This document shows, piece by piece, positions 21,668 through 34,700 of a DNA stretch of 64,000 bases. This DNA comes from Euborellia annulipes. Taxonomy: Eukaryota > Arthropoda > Insecta > Dermaptera > Anisolabididae. Under the pieces are notes generated by a model, which had not been told where the DNA came from, did no database searches, and worked only from the letters and a program-made list of their open reading frames with translations. How positions within the stretch are numbered: position 1 is the first letter of the stretch; each line of letters starts with the position of its first letter. The stretch covers positions 152,111-216,110 of the forward strand of contig JAKCPI010016390.1 of the NCBI GenBank assembly GCA_023213315.1, written 5' to 3'. A program made the position numbers and the translations under genes.

Positions 21668-22249
21668 CAGTGAGCGCCACAATTAAGTCCCCACCTGATA
21701 GCTAGCTAGAGCCTCAAGAATATGGTATATGGTGAAATAATTTTAAATTTGAAAAGGTAAAATAAAATGATCTGTACCAAATTGTACGTTTTATCTTTTC
21801 GGTCATTAAAATTATTTCACTATACAATACCCTAAACTTAAGGTGCTGATATTTAGAGGTTCCAGCGGCAACAATTTTGAAGCTATCGACCTCAATTTTT
21901 TTTTTTTGAATTAAAATATTTACAACTTATAGAAGCCCTTTTTTGATTTCCGAAATTTGTTTTTTTTTTATTGCAGATTAAGATATTTTTTAAAAAATCT
22001 GTCTATATCTTATAGATAATTAAATTAGTAATCATTGTGTTAAAGAATAATTAATTTTTTGCCTTTAATTAATTTTCTGGAACCTTTCAAATGAAATGGA
22101 CTAAAATGCTTGTTTCCCTATGTGCTGAACTAACTCCATCTCTTGCCGCCTAGAGTAACCAGCTTCTGAATCGGCTAATAACGTTTTTTTTGAGACTCGC
22201 CCCTTAAGGCTCTAGCTATCAAGTGGGGACTTAATTGTGGCCCTCACTG
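21668..22249. mobile_element. Tc1/mariner-like element carrying a TTAA insert
   Basis: CAGTGAGCGCCACAATTAAG faces TTAATTGTGGCCCTCACTG, with TA on both sides (21,666-21,667 and 22,250-22,251). The interior is mostly a TTAA-flanked insertion (21,842-22,203). Related to, but distinct from, the 207-bp family at 9620. Confidence 0.8.
21842..22203. mobile_element. TTAA-flanked piggyBac-like miniature element
   Basis: TTAA at 21,838-21,841 and 22,204-22,207. The interior shares long blocks with 47,830-48,072, for example ATAGATAATTAAATTAGTAA and CTCCATCTCTTGCCG. TTAA duplication is the piggyBac signature; the superfamily is inferred. Confidence 0.65.
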
Positions 22250-22259
22250 TACCAATGAA

Positions 22260-22523
22260 TATTTTCGAAGCCATGTCTATTTATTTGATTTTTAAAATAA
22301 AAAAAAAATTATACTATTTCTTATAATAATTGCAAGAAATGATATATTCTATTTATGACCAAGATCTAGACCTATATCTTATATATAGCATAAATTAAAT
22401 TAAATTTTACTTAAATTGTTGTCTGAATAATTTTAATCTAATGCTATAAAAAGATATATTGCCACTTTCAAAGTTTGGTGTGAATCTTATTATAACATAA
22501 AAAACCTCATTCACAATTTATCT

Positions 22524-22562
<39 letters not shown>

Positions 22563-23265
22563 GGTTGTGTATATATGCAAAATAATTTATATTTCATAAT
22601 ATCTATCAAAAAATCTGATAAATGCGAGTAATATAATTTAATTTATGAGACGAGTTTAAGATAGAAATTTGCCAGCTTTTATAGTCAAATATGTGCCAGG
22701 ATTAAATTTGCGGTGCATCTGGAGTCCTATTCATTCGAAATGTTACGATTCTATAACAACACAAAATACGAGTAATAGTAACATATGTCAACACATTAAA
22801 ATAAATCTCTCAAACAAAACAAAAGTTATATCAATTAAATAGATATAGATAAAAATCGTGTCAAAAGGAAGATTTTGATATTAATATGAGATTTTATGTT
22901 ATAGTCGGAGCATTTATGAAATTCTAGAGAGATAGTTACGAGTGTCGTTTTCTTATTTTCTGATATATAGTGAAAAAGACGTGAACCTTGTGATTAATAT
23001 TAAGTGTCGTGAAGTGTCTTTTGACCTGTACACTTTTAGAGTAGGGATAATAATTTCCTAAACGGCTGATGACTATTATTGAAAACCTTAGAAGGGGTGG
23101 GGGAAAAGCTTACATTTTTCATTTTTTTTTCCATTGCTAATTTATATCTCTTTTCGCCTTGAAATGTTAATTAAGGGTCTTGTACAAAAGTGTCATAAAA
23201 CATAATTCTTGATCAATATTCATTATGAAAATATTTTGCGGGGGGTTTGCTCTAAACGATAGGGT
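22260..23265. other. No gene seen
   Basis: AT-rich, with a (TA)n tract at about 22,527-22,558. No supported exon. Confidence 0.4.
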
Positions 23266-23274
23266 GGCTTTATG

Positions 23275-23838
23275 TAGAAAAAATCTGGTGTGACTGGTGC
23301 ACAGCACACAACTTTCGATTACGTAAGAGTTTATAAGTATGGGAAAATATTTATATTTTGCTACCATGGTAACCTCTCCTATCTTTTCTATGGAGTACAA
23401 GAGTAAAGTGGTATTCAGAAAATTTCAATGACAAAATGAGAATATAAATTTTATAGAGAATCTAAAAAATAATTGATTTTTAAATTAAAAAAAAAAATCG
23501 TTGGAGCAAATTTAGAGAAAATCGAAAAAAACTGAAAAAGTGCATCAGTAAAGTACTAGTACTATTTGGTCGATTATATTCAAAAGCTTCGTGTCACGTC
23601 CCATGGGGTGCCTAACTTAAATATAAAATTTCAACCTCCTAGCTCTTTTTGTTCTTGAGATATTTTGTTCACAGACACACAGACAGACCATGTCGCGAAA
23701 ACCACTTTTTTGGATTCAGGGGACCTCAAAACGTGTATTTCCATCAAAATCTCGACATCGAATTTTTGACATGAATCCAATACTTTCTCTCTATATATAT
23801 TTAACATATGTATATATAGATGTAAGAGAAAGTAAAAA
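23275..23838 (+). repeat. Element B copy, short subfamily
   Basis: Truncated hairpin end (AAAATCTGGTGTGACTGG at 23,280), CTACCATGGTAACC, AGTACTAGTACTATTT (23,552), TCAGGGGACCTCAAAACG and the GAAAGTAAAA end. Confidence 0.8.
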
Positions 23839-24120
23839 AAGAAAAATAAGTCACATGAGACAACAGTTGAAACTTACTTAAGTTGGAGTACAAAAAAGTA
23901 ATATCACAATGTTTTTATGAACGTATTATCTTGAAAATCTGTTTCTTCATTTAGGAGTAAACTCTGAAAAAAATAAGAAACAAAACTTTTTAAATATATT
24001 TGGTACTAGTCGGGGGAATTTCAAAAATATAGAAAAATAACAACACATGCACCAATGGAACAAATTTGCCTAAACAGTATGAAAATAAACAAAAGAAGTT
24101 TATACATAAATAGAGAGCTT

Positions 24121-24335
24121 GTTGCTCAGGGGCCCACATCTTGTGGGTACGTGGATGGCGACCACGAGCTACCCGAGCTGGGACAGGCAGTCCCTTCTGT
24201 TCTTTGTATGTCTGTCTCTTCCTTCCTCTTTTCAACGGGCGTCAGACCGTGCGACTGGCCGGCCTGTTCTATTTCTTCTGGTCGCAAAACGCATGTAGGG
24301 TTGGAGGGAAAGAGTGAGGTCCGCGGACCCCGCAT
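24121..24335 (+). repeat. Element A copy
   Basis: TGCTCAGGGGCCCACATC at 24,123, then the full head and pyrimidine-rich body. It abuts the element B hairpin remnant that starts at about 24,340. Confidence 0.78.
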
Positions 24336-24339
24336 CGCC

Positions 24340-25080
24340 AGCGGCACCTTCGGTAATCGAAAAATGTGCATCGTGCTTGTCACACCATATTTTTTGTGAG
24401 ATATATTTATTTTCCCATAGCACCTTAGTTCCAAACTTGAATTTTAAATGTTGACTGCTTGAAATAAACAATAGTTATTTTTGAAAATTTTAATCTCATA
24501 TTTGGATATTTTATACACAATAGAGAATTCTAAATAAATACAAAATTTCATAAGAATTTGAAAAAAAAATTTTATAATGTGTAAAAAGTTCCAAAGGGGG
24601 ACCCCCTTTTGAATCGAAATTAACATGCAAATCCCCAAAGGGATTTAACATTGGCTCTATGGAAGGAAGAGACGAAAGAGAATTTGAAAAATCTGAAATT
24701 TTATATCAGTAAAGTGTACTTCAAACAAATTTCACGAAAAATTTTCCTGATATACTTTTTTAGCAGCATCTAAAAAATAGTTGATTTATGAATTTTAATC
24801 AAAATCATAGAGTCAATTTTGAGAAAATCGAAAAAAACTGAAAAAGTACTTCAGTAAAGTACTAGTACTTTTTGGCCCATTTTGTTCAAAAGCTTACTTT
24901 ATCTGTCCGGGAGGGTACCTAATTTAAATATAAAAATTCAATCCGGTAGTTTATTTCCTTCATTCTTAAAATCGTTACAAACAGACAGACCAATTTGCGG
25001 GACCCACTTTTTTGAACCAACCAAAACATGTATTTCCATTAAAATCTCGACATCGAATTTTTTGACACGATGGCAATACA
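24340..25080 (+). repeat. Element B copy, long subfamily
   Basis: Partial hairpin (TTCGGTAATCGAAAAATGTG ... CACACCATATTTTTT), the ATAGCACCTTAGTTCC middle, GGGATTTAACATTGGCTC, AGTACTAGTACTTTTT (24,858). The end is truncated. Confidence 0.78.
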
Positions 25081-25084
25081 ATAA

Positions 25085-26215
25085 TAATCCTAACTACACC
25101 CCCTGTTATTTAAATCCCAGTGCTTGGGTTTGTTCTATGCGGATTATTGCACCTAACTCCCCTAATCCTAAAATATATTTTTAGAAATTTTTAATTAAAA
25201 ATCAAGTTAAAACAAGAGCAACTTTTTTGGGGAGGGGTAATTTACCCCAGTGGTGTCTAATTGATTTTATGAATACTTTATACTAAGTAATAAAGCGGCT
25301 TGTGATATTATGAAGGTTAATTGGTGGAATGAGTTAAAGGAGGCGAAATGTCCCCCCCCCCCCACCTCCCCGAGATGTTTTGTTTTAAGTTCTGACTTAT
25401 CTACAAAAACAATACAATGGAATTGTTTTTTCAAACAATATACATTAAACCCTAAATATAAACAATATGATATTTAACTTTTTTTTTTTTTTTAAATTAT
25501 AAAACTTAAAGCTTATGATTATTTAATAACAATTCTAGTATTTCTACAATTGAATCGGAAGGGTAGAAAATATAAAAAAGAGTTATTTGTTTCTTAATAA
25601 AAAATAAAAATTAATAAAGTTCTTGAAATAGAATTTCGTAAAAGTTTTCTCATTCTCTTTCCATATTTCTCATCTAAGAATTTAATAAGATATGTAAAAC
25701 TAGCAACGCATTTGTTTATTTAATCATTGAAAGTGAATACTTAGTATAGTTCTATAGCCTTTTTTTTTTCAAATTATTTAGTATATATCATAGAGTTTAT
25801 TCCTCTTTGTTGAATACTTAGAAACAATTTAAACTTTAGCTTTTTTTTTTTTTTATTTTATTTTAAACAGCAAGAAGGGCCAGGAAAATAGAGAAATGAT
25901 GTTATGCATGCGAGACGGCAATTCTTTTCAGTTGTTGAAATTTAGATCCATATTCAGAAAGACTTCTAAAAAAAAAAATCTCAACTTAAAGCGAATTTCT
26001 CTAATCTTCTTGCGTTCTCTTAGCTTTATATATATATATAAAGAGAGAGAGAGAAAGACTTGAGATCGCATCAAAAATTCTATGTAGACATTTTGATGGA
26101 AATACAAGTTTAAAACAAAATATCTCAAGAACGAAAGGAATATATATTTAAGCAAGGGCGGATACAAGGGGGTAAAGGGAGGTAATTACCACCACCCCCC
26201 CCGAGATTTTGAAAA
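25085..26215. other. No gene seen
   Basis: AT-rich. Contains C-rich and G-rich repeat ends (25,350; 26,155-26,210, with CAAGGGCGGATACAAGGGGG) of the family seen complete at 49,364. Confidence 0.4.
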
Positions 26216-26238
26216 AATTATCTTGGAAATCAAATTTT

Positions 26239-26897
26239 ATTTTTACTTTCTCTTACCTATGTATATATGTAAATATATATATAGTGAGAAAGTATTGTAT
26301 TCATGTCAAAAATTTGATGTCGAGATTTTGATGGATATACACGTTTTGAGGTCCCCGGAATCCAAAAAAGTGGTTTTCGCGACATGTTCTGTCTGCGTGT
26401 GTTCAATTTTAAGCATGAAGGAATTGAGCTAGGAGGTTGAAATTCTATATTTAAGTTAGGCACCTCCCGGGACCGGAAAAATAAGCTTTTAATCAAAATC
26501 GGCCAAAGGGTACTAGTACTTTACTGATGTACTTTTTCAGTTTTTTTCGATTTTCTCAAAATTCGCTCTAACGATTTTGTTTAAAATTCAAAAATCAATT
26601 ATTTTTTAGAGTTTCTTAAAAATGTATATTCTCATTTTGCCCTCAAAATTGTTTGAAGCACACTTTACTCTTGTGCTTCATAGGAAAGATAGAAGAAATG
26701 GTTGCCATGGTAACAAAATATAAATATTTTCCCCCATGTTTATAAATTTTATTACATCTTGAATTGTAATATATGGGCGAAAACTAAACATATGTCGACA
26801 CGAAAAATCTGGTGTGACAAGCACAGAACACAACTTTCGATTACCGAAGATAAGAGAAAGTTGTGTGCTGTGCGACAGTCACACCAGATTTTTAATA
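26239..26897 (-). repeat. Element B copy, short subfamily, nearly complete
   Basis: TTTTTACTTTCTCTTACCT at 26,239, GTACTAGTACTTTACTGATG (26,510), GGTTGCCATGGTAACAAAAT (26,700) and a full hairpin 26,806-26,895. At about 655 bp it is the cleanest example of the short subfamily. Confidence 0.87.
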
Positions 26898-27162
26898 TAT
26901 ATGTTTGGAATGGAGTCAGTCAAGGAAAAGTATACCGTCGACGTTTCGAGCGCTCGTCACGCTCTTCCTAGGAACAGTCTAAGTTTCAATTGTTACAGAT
27001 GGTAATTAGATTGTCATTTTTCATCATTAAACAGAAATTTAACAACATTAATGTTGGTTCAATGATTTTAATATCCAATACACAGCATGTGTTTAAATGT
27101 ACAATGTACAAGTTGCTTTGAATTTAAACACATGCATTCGATATTAAAATTATTGTTTAAAT

Positions 27163-27337
27163 CAGCGGTTCCTAACCCGTGGGCCGCGGGCTGATTGGAA
27201 CTGGGCCGCGGGCGCCCAAGGAAAGATAAAAATTATATATATATTTATATAAAATTATATATTAATATATACACGGGCCTGAGCGTTTTTTTATGGGAAA
27301 AAGTGGATCGCACATCAAAAAAGGTTGGGAACCACTG
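27163..27337. mobile_element. hAT-like miniature element, perfect 8-bp duplication
   Basis: Ends CAGCGGTTCCTAACC and GGTTGGGAACCACTG, flanked by GTTTAAAT at 27,155-27,162 and 27,338-27,345. 175 bp, noncoding. Confidence 0.9.
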
Positions 27338-27356
27338 GTTTAAATCATAAACCTAT

Positions 27357-27540
27357 GCTCAGGGGCCCGTATCTTGTGGGTACGTGGATGGCGACCACGA
27401 GCTACCCGAGCTGGGACTGGCAGTCCTTTTGTTCTTTACATGTCTGTCCCTTCTTTTTATATCTTCAACAGTCCGTGCGATGGGCCGGCCTGTTCTATTT
27501 CTTCCGGTAGCAAAAAACTTATTCCGCCGACCGCACCGCG
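27357..27540 (+). repeat. Element A copy
   Basis: TGCTCAGGGGCCCGTATC followed by GTGGGTACGTGGATGGCGAC. Confidence 0.76.
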
Positions 27541-27601
27541 ACAATGATTTTAACTGACAATCTAATTACTACCATCTGTAATAATTGATACTTAGACTAT
27601 A

Positions 27602-27634
27602 CTGAGGAAGAGCGTAATGACTCGAAACGTCGAC
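27602..27634 (+). ncRNA. Hammerhead-like ribozyme core, candidate
   Basis: CTGAGGA, then AGAGCGTAATGACTC, then GAAACGTCGACA. Its partner on the minus strand at 26,938-26,975 has a degraded first box (CTAGGAA) but a better stem. Confidence 0.4.
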
Positions 27635-27769
27635 ATACTACGTCAGGGAGGTATACTACGTCGGTATACTTTTCCTTGGCTGACTCCATTCCATACATCT
27701 ATATTTAATACTCACAGCCAGTTTTTTTTTTTTAATATAAAATTAAATAATACTTAAAATTTTGATGTG

Positions 27770-28512
27770 TGTATATATTTTTACTTTCTCTTACCTATAT
27801 ATGTAATATTGCGATCTTGTCAAAAAACTCGATGTCCAGGATGTTGATGGAAATACTCGTTTTGAAGATCCCTGATTCCAAAAAAAGTGTGTCGCTCAAA
27901 ATGGTCTGTCCGAGGGTGTGTTCAAATCTATTTCAACACAAAAAAAATCTGTTAAGCACATAATGCACCTTTAGATTACCGAAAGTAAGCGACAATTGTG
28001 TGCTGTGCGAGCAGTCACACCAGTCCTCCCTTGTATTTAAGTTAGGTACCCCTCTCATATGGAACAATCTGATAAACTTGTTTTTTTTTTTTTTCAAAAT
28101 AGCTCTAAATTCATAAATCAATTACTTTTTTTAGATGTTCTTTAAAATTTATATTCTCATTAGGATAACCAGAGAAAAGAGAGGAAACTCCAACTCATCT
28201 TAAACAATCTGGTGTGATTTGAGAACAATTGCCCCAGATTTTTATATATAATTCATTTTTTGAAAAGATGGCGAAATTAAGAAAAGAATCAAGATTTACG
28301 GTCGTATTATGGCTGTTGGAGGTGCCAGGAAAATTTTATTAAAAATAATAAATTTTTGAGGGAAACTTTATTTTGGCCGATCAAATTGTACAAATACCAT
28401 GGTATGGTTTCGGTCTGAATGGCCATTCTCAAGGCCTGATAAATACTCATATTCTATTGTTTTTGACAAATGAGTTTAAAATTTGTACAGTGAATTTTTA
28501 CATTCTCTTACC

Positions 28513-28558
<46 letters not shown>

Positions 28559-28760
28559 AAGTATTGGATTCATGTCTAAAATTCGATGTCGAGATTTTGA
28601 TGGATATACACGTTTTGAGGTTCACTAAATCCAAAAAAATGGTTTTTCCGAAATGGTATGTCTATGTGTTGAATTTAAAGCATGAGCTACGAGGTTTAAA
28701 TTTTATATTTAAGTTAGGCACCCTCCTGAGGCGTGAAAATAGGCTTTTAATCAAAATCGT
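27770..28760 (-). repeat. Two fragmentary element B copies
   Basis: 27,778-28,160 has the ACTTTCTCTTACCT end and a hairpin fragment (27,945-28,025). 28,495-28,760 has another ACTTTCTC-type end with a (TA)n(GA)n tract (28,511-28,558), then ATATTTAAGTTAGGCACCC, and stops at the pogo-like insert. Confidence 0.68.
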
Positions 28761-28785
28761 TGTATATTATTAAGATATTCATATA

Positions 28786-28996
28786 CGGTAGAACCTCGTT
28801 AACTAGCATAATTCGTTCCAGAGTGGTACTCGTAAAGCGAAACACTCGTTATGCGAAACAATAACATTCTCCCATGACACAGAGTGATCCGGAACTTTCC
28901 CTTTCCTCGCCACTCGTTATGCGAAACGTCGCAAGTCAATCTTTTACAATTTGTTTTGCTCGTTATGCGAATTACTCGCTATGCGAGGTTCTACTG
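28786..28996. mobile_element. Pogo/Tigger-like miniature element
   Basis: CGGTAGAACCTCGTTAAC faces GCGAGGTTCTACTG, with TA on both sides (28,784-28,785 and 28,997-28,998). 211 bp. A single end of the same kind is at 19,455. Confidence 0.8.
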
Positions 28997-28999
28997 TAT

Positions 29000-30560
29000 A
29001 TAAAAATTCACTAAAATTCCATCAAAACTTAATCAGAGTTAAAATAAAGTTTCCTATAAAAATTTATTATTTTAAATAAATTTCTCCTGGCACGTCAAAC
29101 AGCCATAATACGACAAGTAACCTCTACTGTTAAAATTTTTCATTAATTGTCTAATTAAAGAAGATCTTTGAAAACAATTTCTATATAAAAAAAAGCATAG
29201 TAATTCCCATTAAGTTAAGATTTGTTTTAGAAGCGTTTCTGAATTTGAGCCTTAGTCTGAGTTAATTGATGAATCGCAATGTAAAAAAAAATCCTGGAAA
29301 ATTCACCTCAAATAGAAGAGCTATTTGGAAGGAGTTCAATCGACTAAAACGTTTTTTTTTTCTTTCTGATCTAGCCTATCCGGAAAAAATCTTTTAACGT
29401 CACGATGATGAATCATAATTTTTTTTTAATGAATCCCTTTGCACCTAACCACGGACAATAAGGGCAGATAATAATAGGGAGAAAAAAAAGAATCTGTAGC
29501 TCTAATTAACTGAGTTGGATTTTTTAATGTGTGTTAATTAGATTATCGCTTCAGTGGAAAATTTTCACACAGTGATGATGCAGAGGATATTTTTTTAGGA
29601 GTTTTTCCAATATTTTATAGACATCAAAAGAGAGTACACCTGACGATTATGCCAAATATTTGCAAAGTTTTTAGATCAGTATCATCCCAGGGAAACTGAA
29701 ATAATTAGAATTAACAGTTAATATGTAAATTAGACTTAAGTTAATTTTAAATTTTAGTTTAACTTTTATTTAAAATAAATAAAGCTCATTTTATTGTAAA
29801 TGTATGTTTTTTTAATAATTTAGTAAGTTATTATTTTTACTTTGTCTTACCTATATATGTTAATATATAGAGAGAAAGTAATGGATTCATGTCTACTACA
29901 GGCTACTTTACTCTTGTACTTCATAAAAAAGATATGAGAAATGGTTGCCATGGTAAAAAATCTCGACATCGAATTTTTGACATGATCGAAATACTTTCTC
30001 TCTTTATATATTCCTTTCATATATAGGGTAAGAGAAAGTAAAAAAAAATATGAATATTTTTCTGTTTTTAAATAATACATCTTGAATTCAAAAATACCGT
30101 ACTGTCGGAAACTAAATATATGTTGACACAAAAAACCTGGGATGTCTTGATTAGTATTGATACTCAAAGGGGACTAACAAAAATATTTTCCCCTTTTCCT
30201 TCAAATAACATAATATATATTAAAAATATAAATTTTTCTCTTTATTGACCAAGAGTTTAACTTTTTCAATAAATTGAAATATATACATTCTAATAATAAT
30301 GTGGATAATTTTTTAAATTAAGATATTATATTCTTTGAAAAAATTTTTTTGATTTATTTTAAGATTTGTTATTATATTTATTAATATTCAATTCAATTTG
30401 GATTTTTTTCATTATTTATTTTATTTTTTATTATACTGTAAATATAAATATTACTTTTTTGGGAAACAAAAATGATAAATATATTTTAATATTCTTTGCT
30501 GATAATAAGTATAGTTACCTTCGCGCACCTAGCATTCTCATTGATGAGTTCACTTGCGAT
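29000..30560. other. No recognised gene; element B pieces
   Basis: Reverse element B fragment at 29,830-29,960 and a forward end at 29,960-30,037. The rest is AT-rich. Confidence 0.45.
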
Positions 30561-30566
30561 TAAACA

Positions 30567-31711
30567 ATGAACACGATGCTCTCTAAAAGATACAGGTCGC
30601 CATCTTTGATATTTCTTAATATTTTCGTTCTCCCAGGTGAGTTAATCCTAAAACAATTATTTGAATAATTAAATTACAAATATTTATAAATTATCTCATT
30701 AATATATTAAAAAATAATCTTAAACTAAAATTAAAACTAGGCCTATATCTGTATAAACCAGCTGAGGCTGGTCCTGTGACACACAATGGGATTAATATGA
30801 ATATCTATAAATCTTTATTACATTATTCTTTTAAAATTCAATTCACTTACATAGCACAAGGTGAAAATGGTCCCTCCGGCTTCTAAGCATTCTTGGGCAC
30901 GTGAAATCTCTTTACACAGAACGGTTACGTCGATACTAGACAAGGCTCTCGGTCTCTGGACAGGGATCGGGGTTTTATCTTGCACACCCTGCATAAAATC
31001 ACAATTTACCTTAAAAATGGAAACGTTTTTTTTTTTGGACATCTTTTTAAAAAGTTTTCAAAAACAATTTCGACTTCTTATTTCATATATCTGATCTTTA
31101 TTAATATTCCGAATGGCGATTAAAATATATAATTCATTTTTCTAATAATCAGACGATGAAGTTAATGCTTCTGTAAAGAAAAAAAAAAATTGAGGTTAAA
31201 CTTTATAACATTATTATGATTATCATAAAAAAGAAAAATTGAACTCTTACTAAATTTATATTCTATTATATGTATACACACAATATTTGATAGTAATTGT
31301 TTTTAACCAGATAGTTCTAAACAATTATAGATAGATGATTTTTTAATGAAAAAGAAGAAAACTTTTCATTATGCAAAAACATTGACATAAGAAAAAAAGA
31401 TCTAATTTCATCTTAGACTCTGGGGAATCAATTTTTAAGCGGGCAATTTCAAATAATTTATATAAAGATAAAATTTTCCAAAATTACTAATTTTATTAAT
31501 ATATAATCATGAAAATAAGCAAATTTATAGATAAATATATTAGAAAATAAGATAATATATATTTTACATACTTGTTCTTTTTTTTTTTTTTGTAGATCGA
31601 CATTTGCCAACTTCCGTCTCCAATCTCTTGGAAAAAGTGATTCACATTTGCCTAATCGTATTTATTTTATCGAAAAGAAAGATCCATCTAAAACAGTATG
31701 ATAGAAAGTGA
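30567..31711 (+). CDS. Candidate two-exon small membrane protein, unidentified
   Basis: Exon 30,567-30,636 starts ATG AAC ACG ATG and ends at a near-perfect donor (CCCAG/GTGAGT). Exon 31,596-31,711 follows a T12 tract and GTAG acceptor. Phase 1 joins to give 61 residues: MNTMLSKRYRSPSLIFLNIF near the start and a hydrophobic segment VIHICLIVFIL later, stopping at TGA. A GTGAGT at 31,708 overlaps the stop and could be another donor, in which case the gene continues. A different frame of exon 2 (STFANFRLQSLGKSDSHLPN) also looks protein-like. I recognise neither. The reverse strand of exon 1 has its own exon-like frame, so this call is weak. Confidence 0.22.
30851..30988 (-). CDS. Isolated internal exon, unidentified protein
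   Basis: The minus-strand segment has the acceptor TTTTATGCAG and the donor GTAAGT. Its 46 codons are open in phase 0 at both ends (GVQDKTPIPVQRPRALSSID, then VTVLCKEISRAQECLEAGG). GC is far above the AT-rich flanks. The other two frames are closed. I do not recognise the protein and could not find the adjoining exons. If it joined the acceptor at 30,647, the protein would end almost at once. Confidence 0.42.
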
Positions 31712-34700
31712 GTAAAAATATTACTTTTATAAATTAGTTTATCCAAATGTTACATTAAACATTAATAAAATAAAGTGTCAAAATGCAAATGACACTCTTA
31801 TATTACTGCTATTTAATTGTTCATGCGTAAAATCCAAAAGATCTCTTCTATTTAGATTTATCATTCATTAGTGAAACAAATTTTGATCCCGTGGGAAACT
31901 AAACATCACCACTTGTTCAATTCGAGGTTTGTTTAATTCGCATGCTTCCTCGTATGCAGTGTTGTACCTGGGAGGTGGAGGGGCATAGCTCCAAAATGGG
32001 CTTTTAATTTTTTTAAATTAATTACAATAAAAATGGATGTATTATTTAGAAACTTAAATATTTAAATATTAATTTAGTTACCGGTACTGTAGATTCAGGA
32101 ATTATAAAGACGAGGTGTCAGCCAAAAGAATTAATTTAATAAACAATGTATTTTAGCTGTCGAATTTTGAGGGCAGGTCGCCCTCTTCTTCGGGACAGTC
32201 ATATTATAAAATATACTTGTATATTACTAATGTATTTGTAATAGAAATTTTGATTATGTAGAGGATATTAATCTTGTCAAATATTTTAAGATTAGAATTT
32301 GGTGTGTTTTTACTGCTCTCTAATGATTCATTAGAAACCAACCACTTTTTTTTGGAATGGGTGCATAAGGTCCGAAGACCTATAATGACCAGTGGTCACA
32401 TGCAGCCAGGAAGAAAATAAAAACAAAAGGATAAGCATAAAAGGGGAACTAAACTGCGGGAACTGAGAACTCCATTAAAAAATATATAGTATTTTTTTAA
32501 AAACAATGAAATAATCACACGTAGCAAACGCATGGGTGAGACTTAATATTGTCCCTCATTATACATCAGCAAAGTACTAGTATTTTTTGGCCGATTTTGT
32601 TTAAAAGCTTATTTTCACGGTCCAGGAGGGTACAAAACTTAAATATAAAATTTCAAACTCATAGCTCAATTCCTTCATGCTTAAAATTGAACCCAGACAC
32701 ACAGACAGACAGACCATGTCGCGAAAAAAAATAATAAATTTCCATTTATTATATCTCTCTCAGATAATTTTTGAATTCTAATTATGAGTCTAAAAAAAAA
32801 GTATAAATAATTAAGAGAGCATATTTTATATTAATTTTCTTGACTTAGGTCTATTTGAATAAGAAAAGACTTTTTGGCATATAAGTTTTCACTTTAATAA
32901 AGTATATTAAGCAAATTAACTTTTAATTAACTTGTTAATAGTACATTAATAAAGTTAAAGATTTTTTGTCAAAAAAAAATGTCTTATTAATCATAATACT
33001 CATGAAAGTCTAAATAAAAGTATTTGAAAATATTCAAAACGAATTATTTATTAATACCTCACAGGTTGTTTTACATGAAACAATTAAAATAATAACTCAT
33101 TCACATCAAAACATCTATTTGTCCAACTCTCATTCAATTTTATAAAACATATCTCTGAATTTTTCTCTGATGAATATTAAAAATCTATTTTCCTTTATTT
33201 GTAGATAAATACAAATACTGTCTTCGGCAATTTCGTCTATTTGTTTTCCAACTGATGAGTGGATACGCCAATCTGAAACACCTGAATAAAGATTAATTGG
33301 TGAGATTTATAATTAGACATTTAGTAATTAATATGATCAATAATTTTATATATCGTAAGGAAGGTGAATGACATAAACCAAACTCGATAGAGCAGTCACA
33401 AAGAATTTAACTCGCAGACTTTACCATTGATATATAAAATCGACCAACAATGTTTAATATAGGTGAAATGTTGAAATTGAAATTAATGATGACAACCCTA
33501 ATGCTCTGAGGATGGCCATAAACAGGACCGAAACGTCAGCACTGAGGGTATAATAAAAGAAAATATAATTAGCTGCTCTTTCTTTTTATTTTCCTTCTAC
33601 TATATTATAAAAGTATTGTATAAGTATTATATCATAAGATATTAATTTAATTTATAATATGAAAACAGTGGCGTAGCAAGCTTAACTCGCGCCCGGGGCA
33701 CAATACCTTTTTAGAGCCCCCCCCTCCATTCGAAAACCATATAATATTATAGGTAAAATATACAAAAGGATTTCAGTGGCTGAAAAATATATATAAAAAC
33801 AATATGTATGAGTTGTAGAGAGACAATCATTATGTTGTTACAATAATATTTAAATTTTTTTCCCTTAAAAGCATTTTTTTTATAAAATTTTAATCTTATC
33901 TAACTCACACTATGAAACCACATTAGTGTTTTATCAGAGTGAATTGTTGATTTAATGAGTACATATTTTCAATGTCGTTTCGTAGTGGGAGTCAGGTAAG
34001 ATTAAAATTTTATAAAACAATGTTTTTAAGGGAAAAATAGTATTGTAACAACTTACTGATTGTCTTTCGGTAACTGACATTGCTAATATATTTTTCAACC
34101 GATTGCTGTTAATGCATCCCAAAATATACGGATTATATAAGACATCGAAATTGATTGTTATTTACTACCAAAATCTTAGCGTTTTACCTCTTCCTACTAT
34201 TGTTTATTTGGCACAACACAAACTCTAATTATTTTAAATCTGTAACTGTATTTATTTCAGATTGGTTGAGAATCGGAAGACTTTGAAACAGAATATATAT
34301 ATCGTGGTTAATATAAAAATGAATAGTGGAGAGAAGAAGAAGGATAGTATATCTTCAAACATCTCGGCTAAGAAAGGACATCCATAACATCCTGATTCTA
34401 CTATCTGCTTTCTCACCTCTGCATGTCTGCTTATGTGTTTAAACAAAAGGTCAGTTTCAACAATTGCGTGGCCCAACTAGATAGTTTAATAGGCAAAAAT
34501 AAAGTTATCTTATCTTATCCCTTTGTATCTCTAATCTATCTATGCATTCTTTTCTAATTATATGTTTTAATTTTAATACATACATATTCCTATAGGAATT
34601 TTTTTTTCAATTTAGTAAGATAGAATGTGGGTCGAAGAAAACTGAGCATTATTTTTAAGAATTTATGTCTAATAAGAGTTATATTTTATTCTTCTGAGTG

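Larger units (their letters stand above)
26904..27710. repeat. Inverted pair with hammerhead-like cores and nested inserts
   Basis: Left arm 26,904-27,016 and right arm 27,549-27,710 are diverged reverse complements (GGAATGGAGTCAG facing CTGACTCCATTCC). The space between holds a hAT-like element (27,163-27,337) and an element A copy (27,357-27,540). Confidence 0.75.

Noticed and set aside
34252..34476. Minus-strand frame starting MGHAIVETDLLFKHISRHAE
   Set aside because: The start looks protein-like but passes into a poly-Phe/Ile tail without splice signals; no family recognised, so not called.
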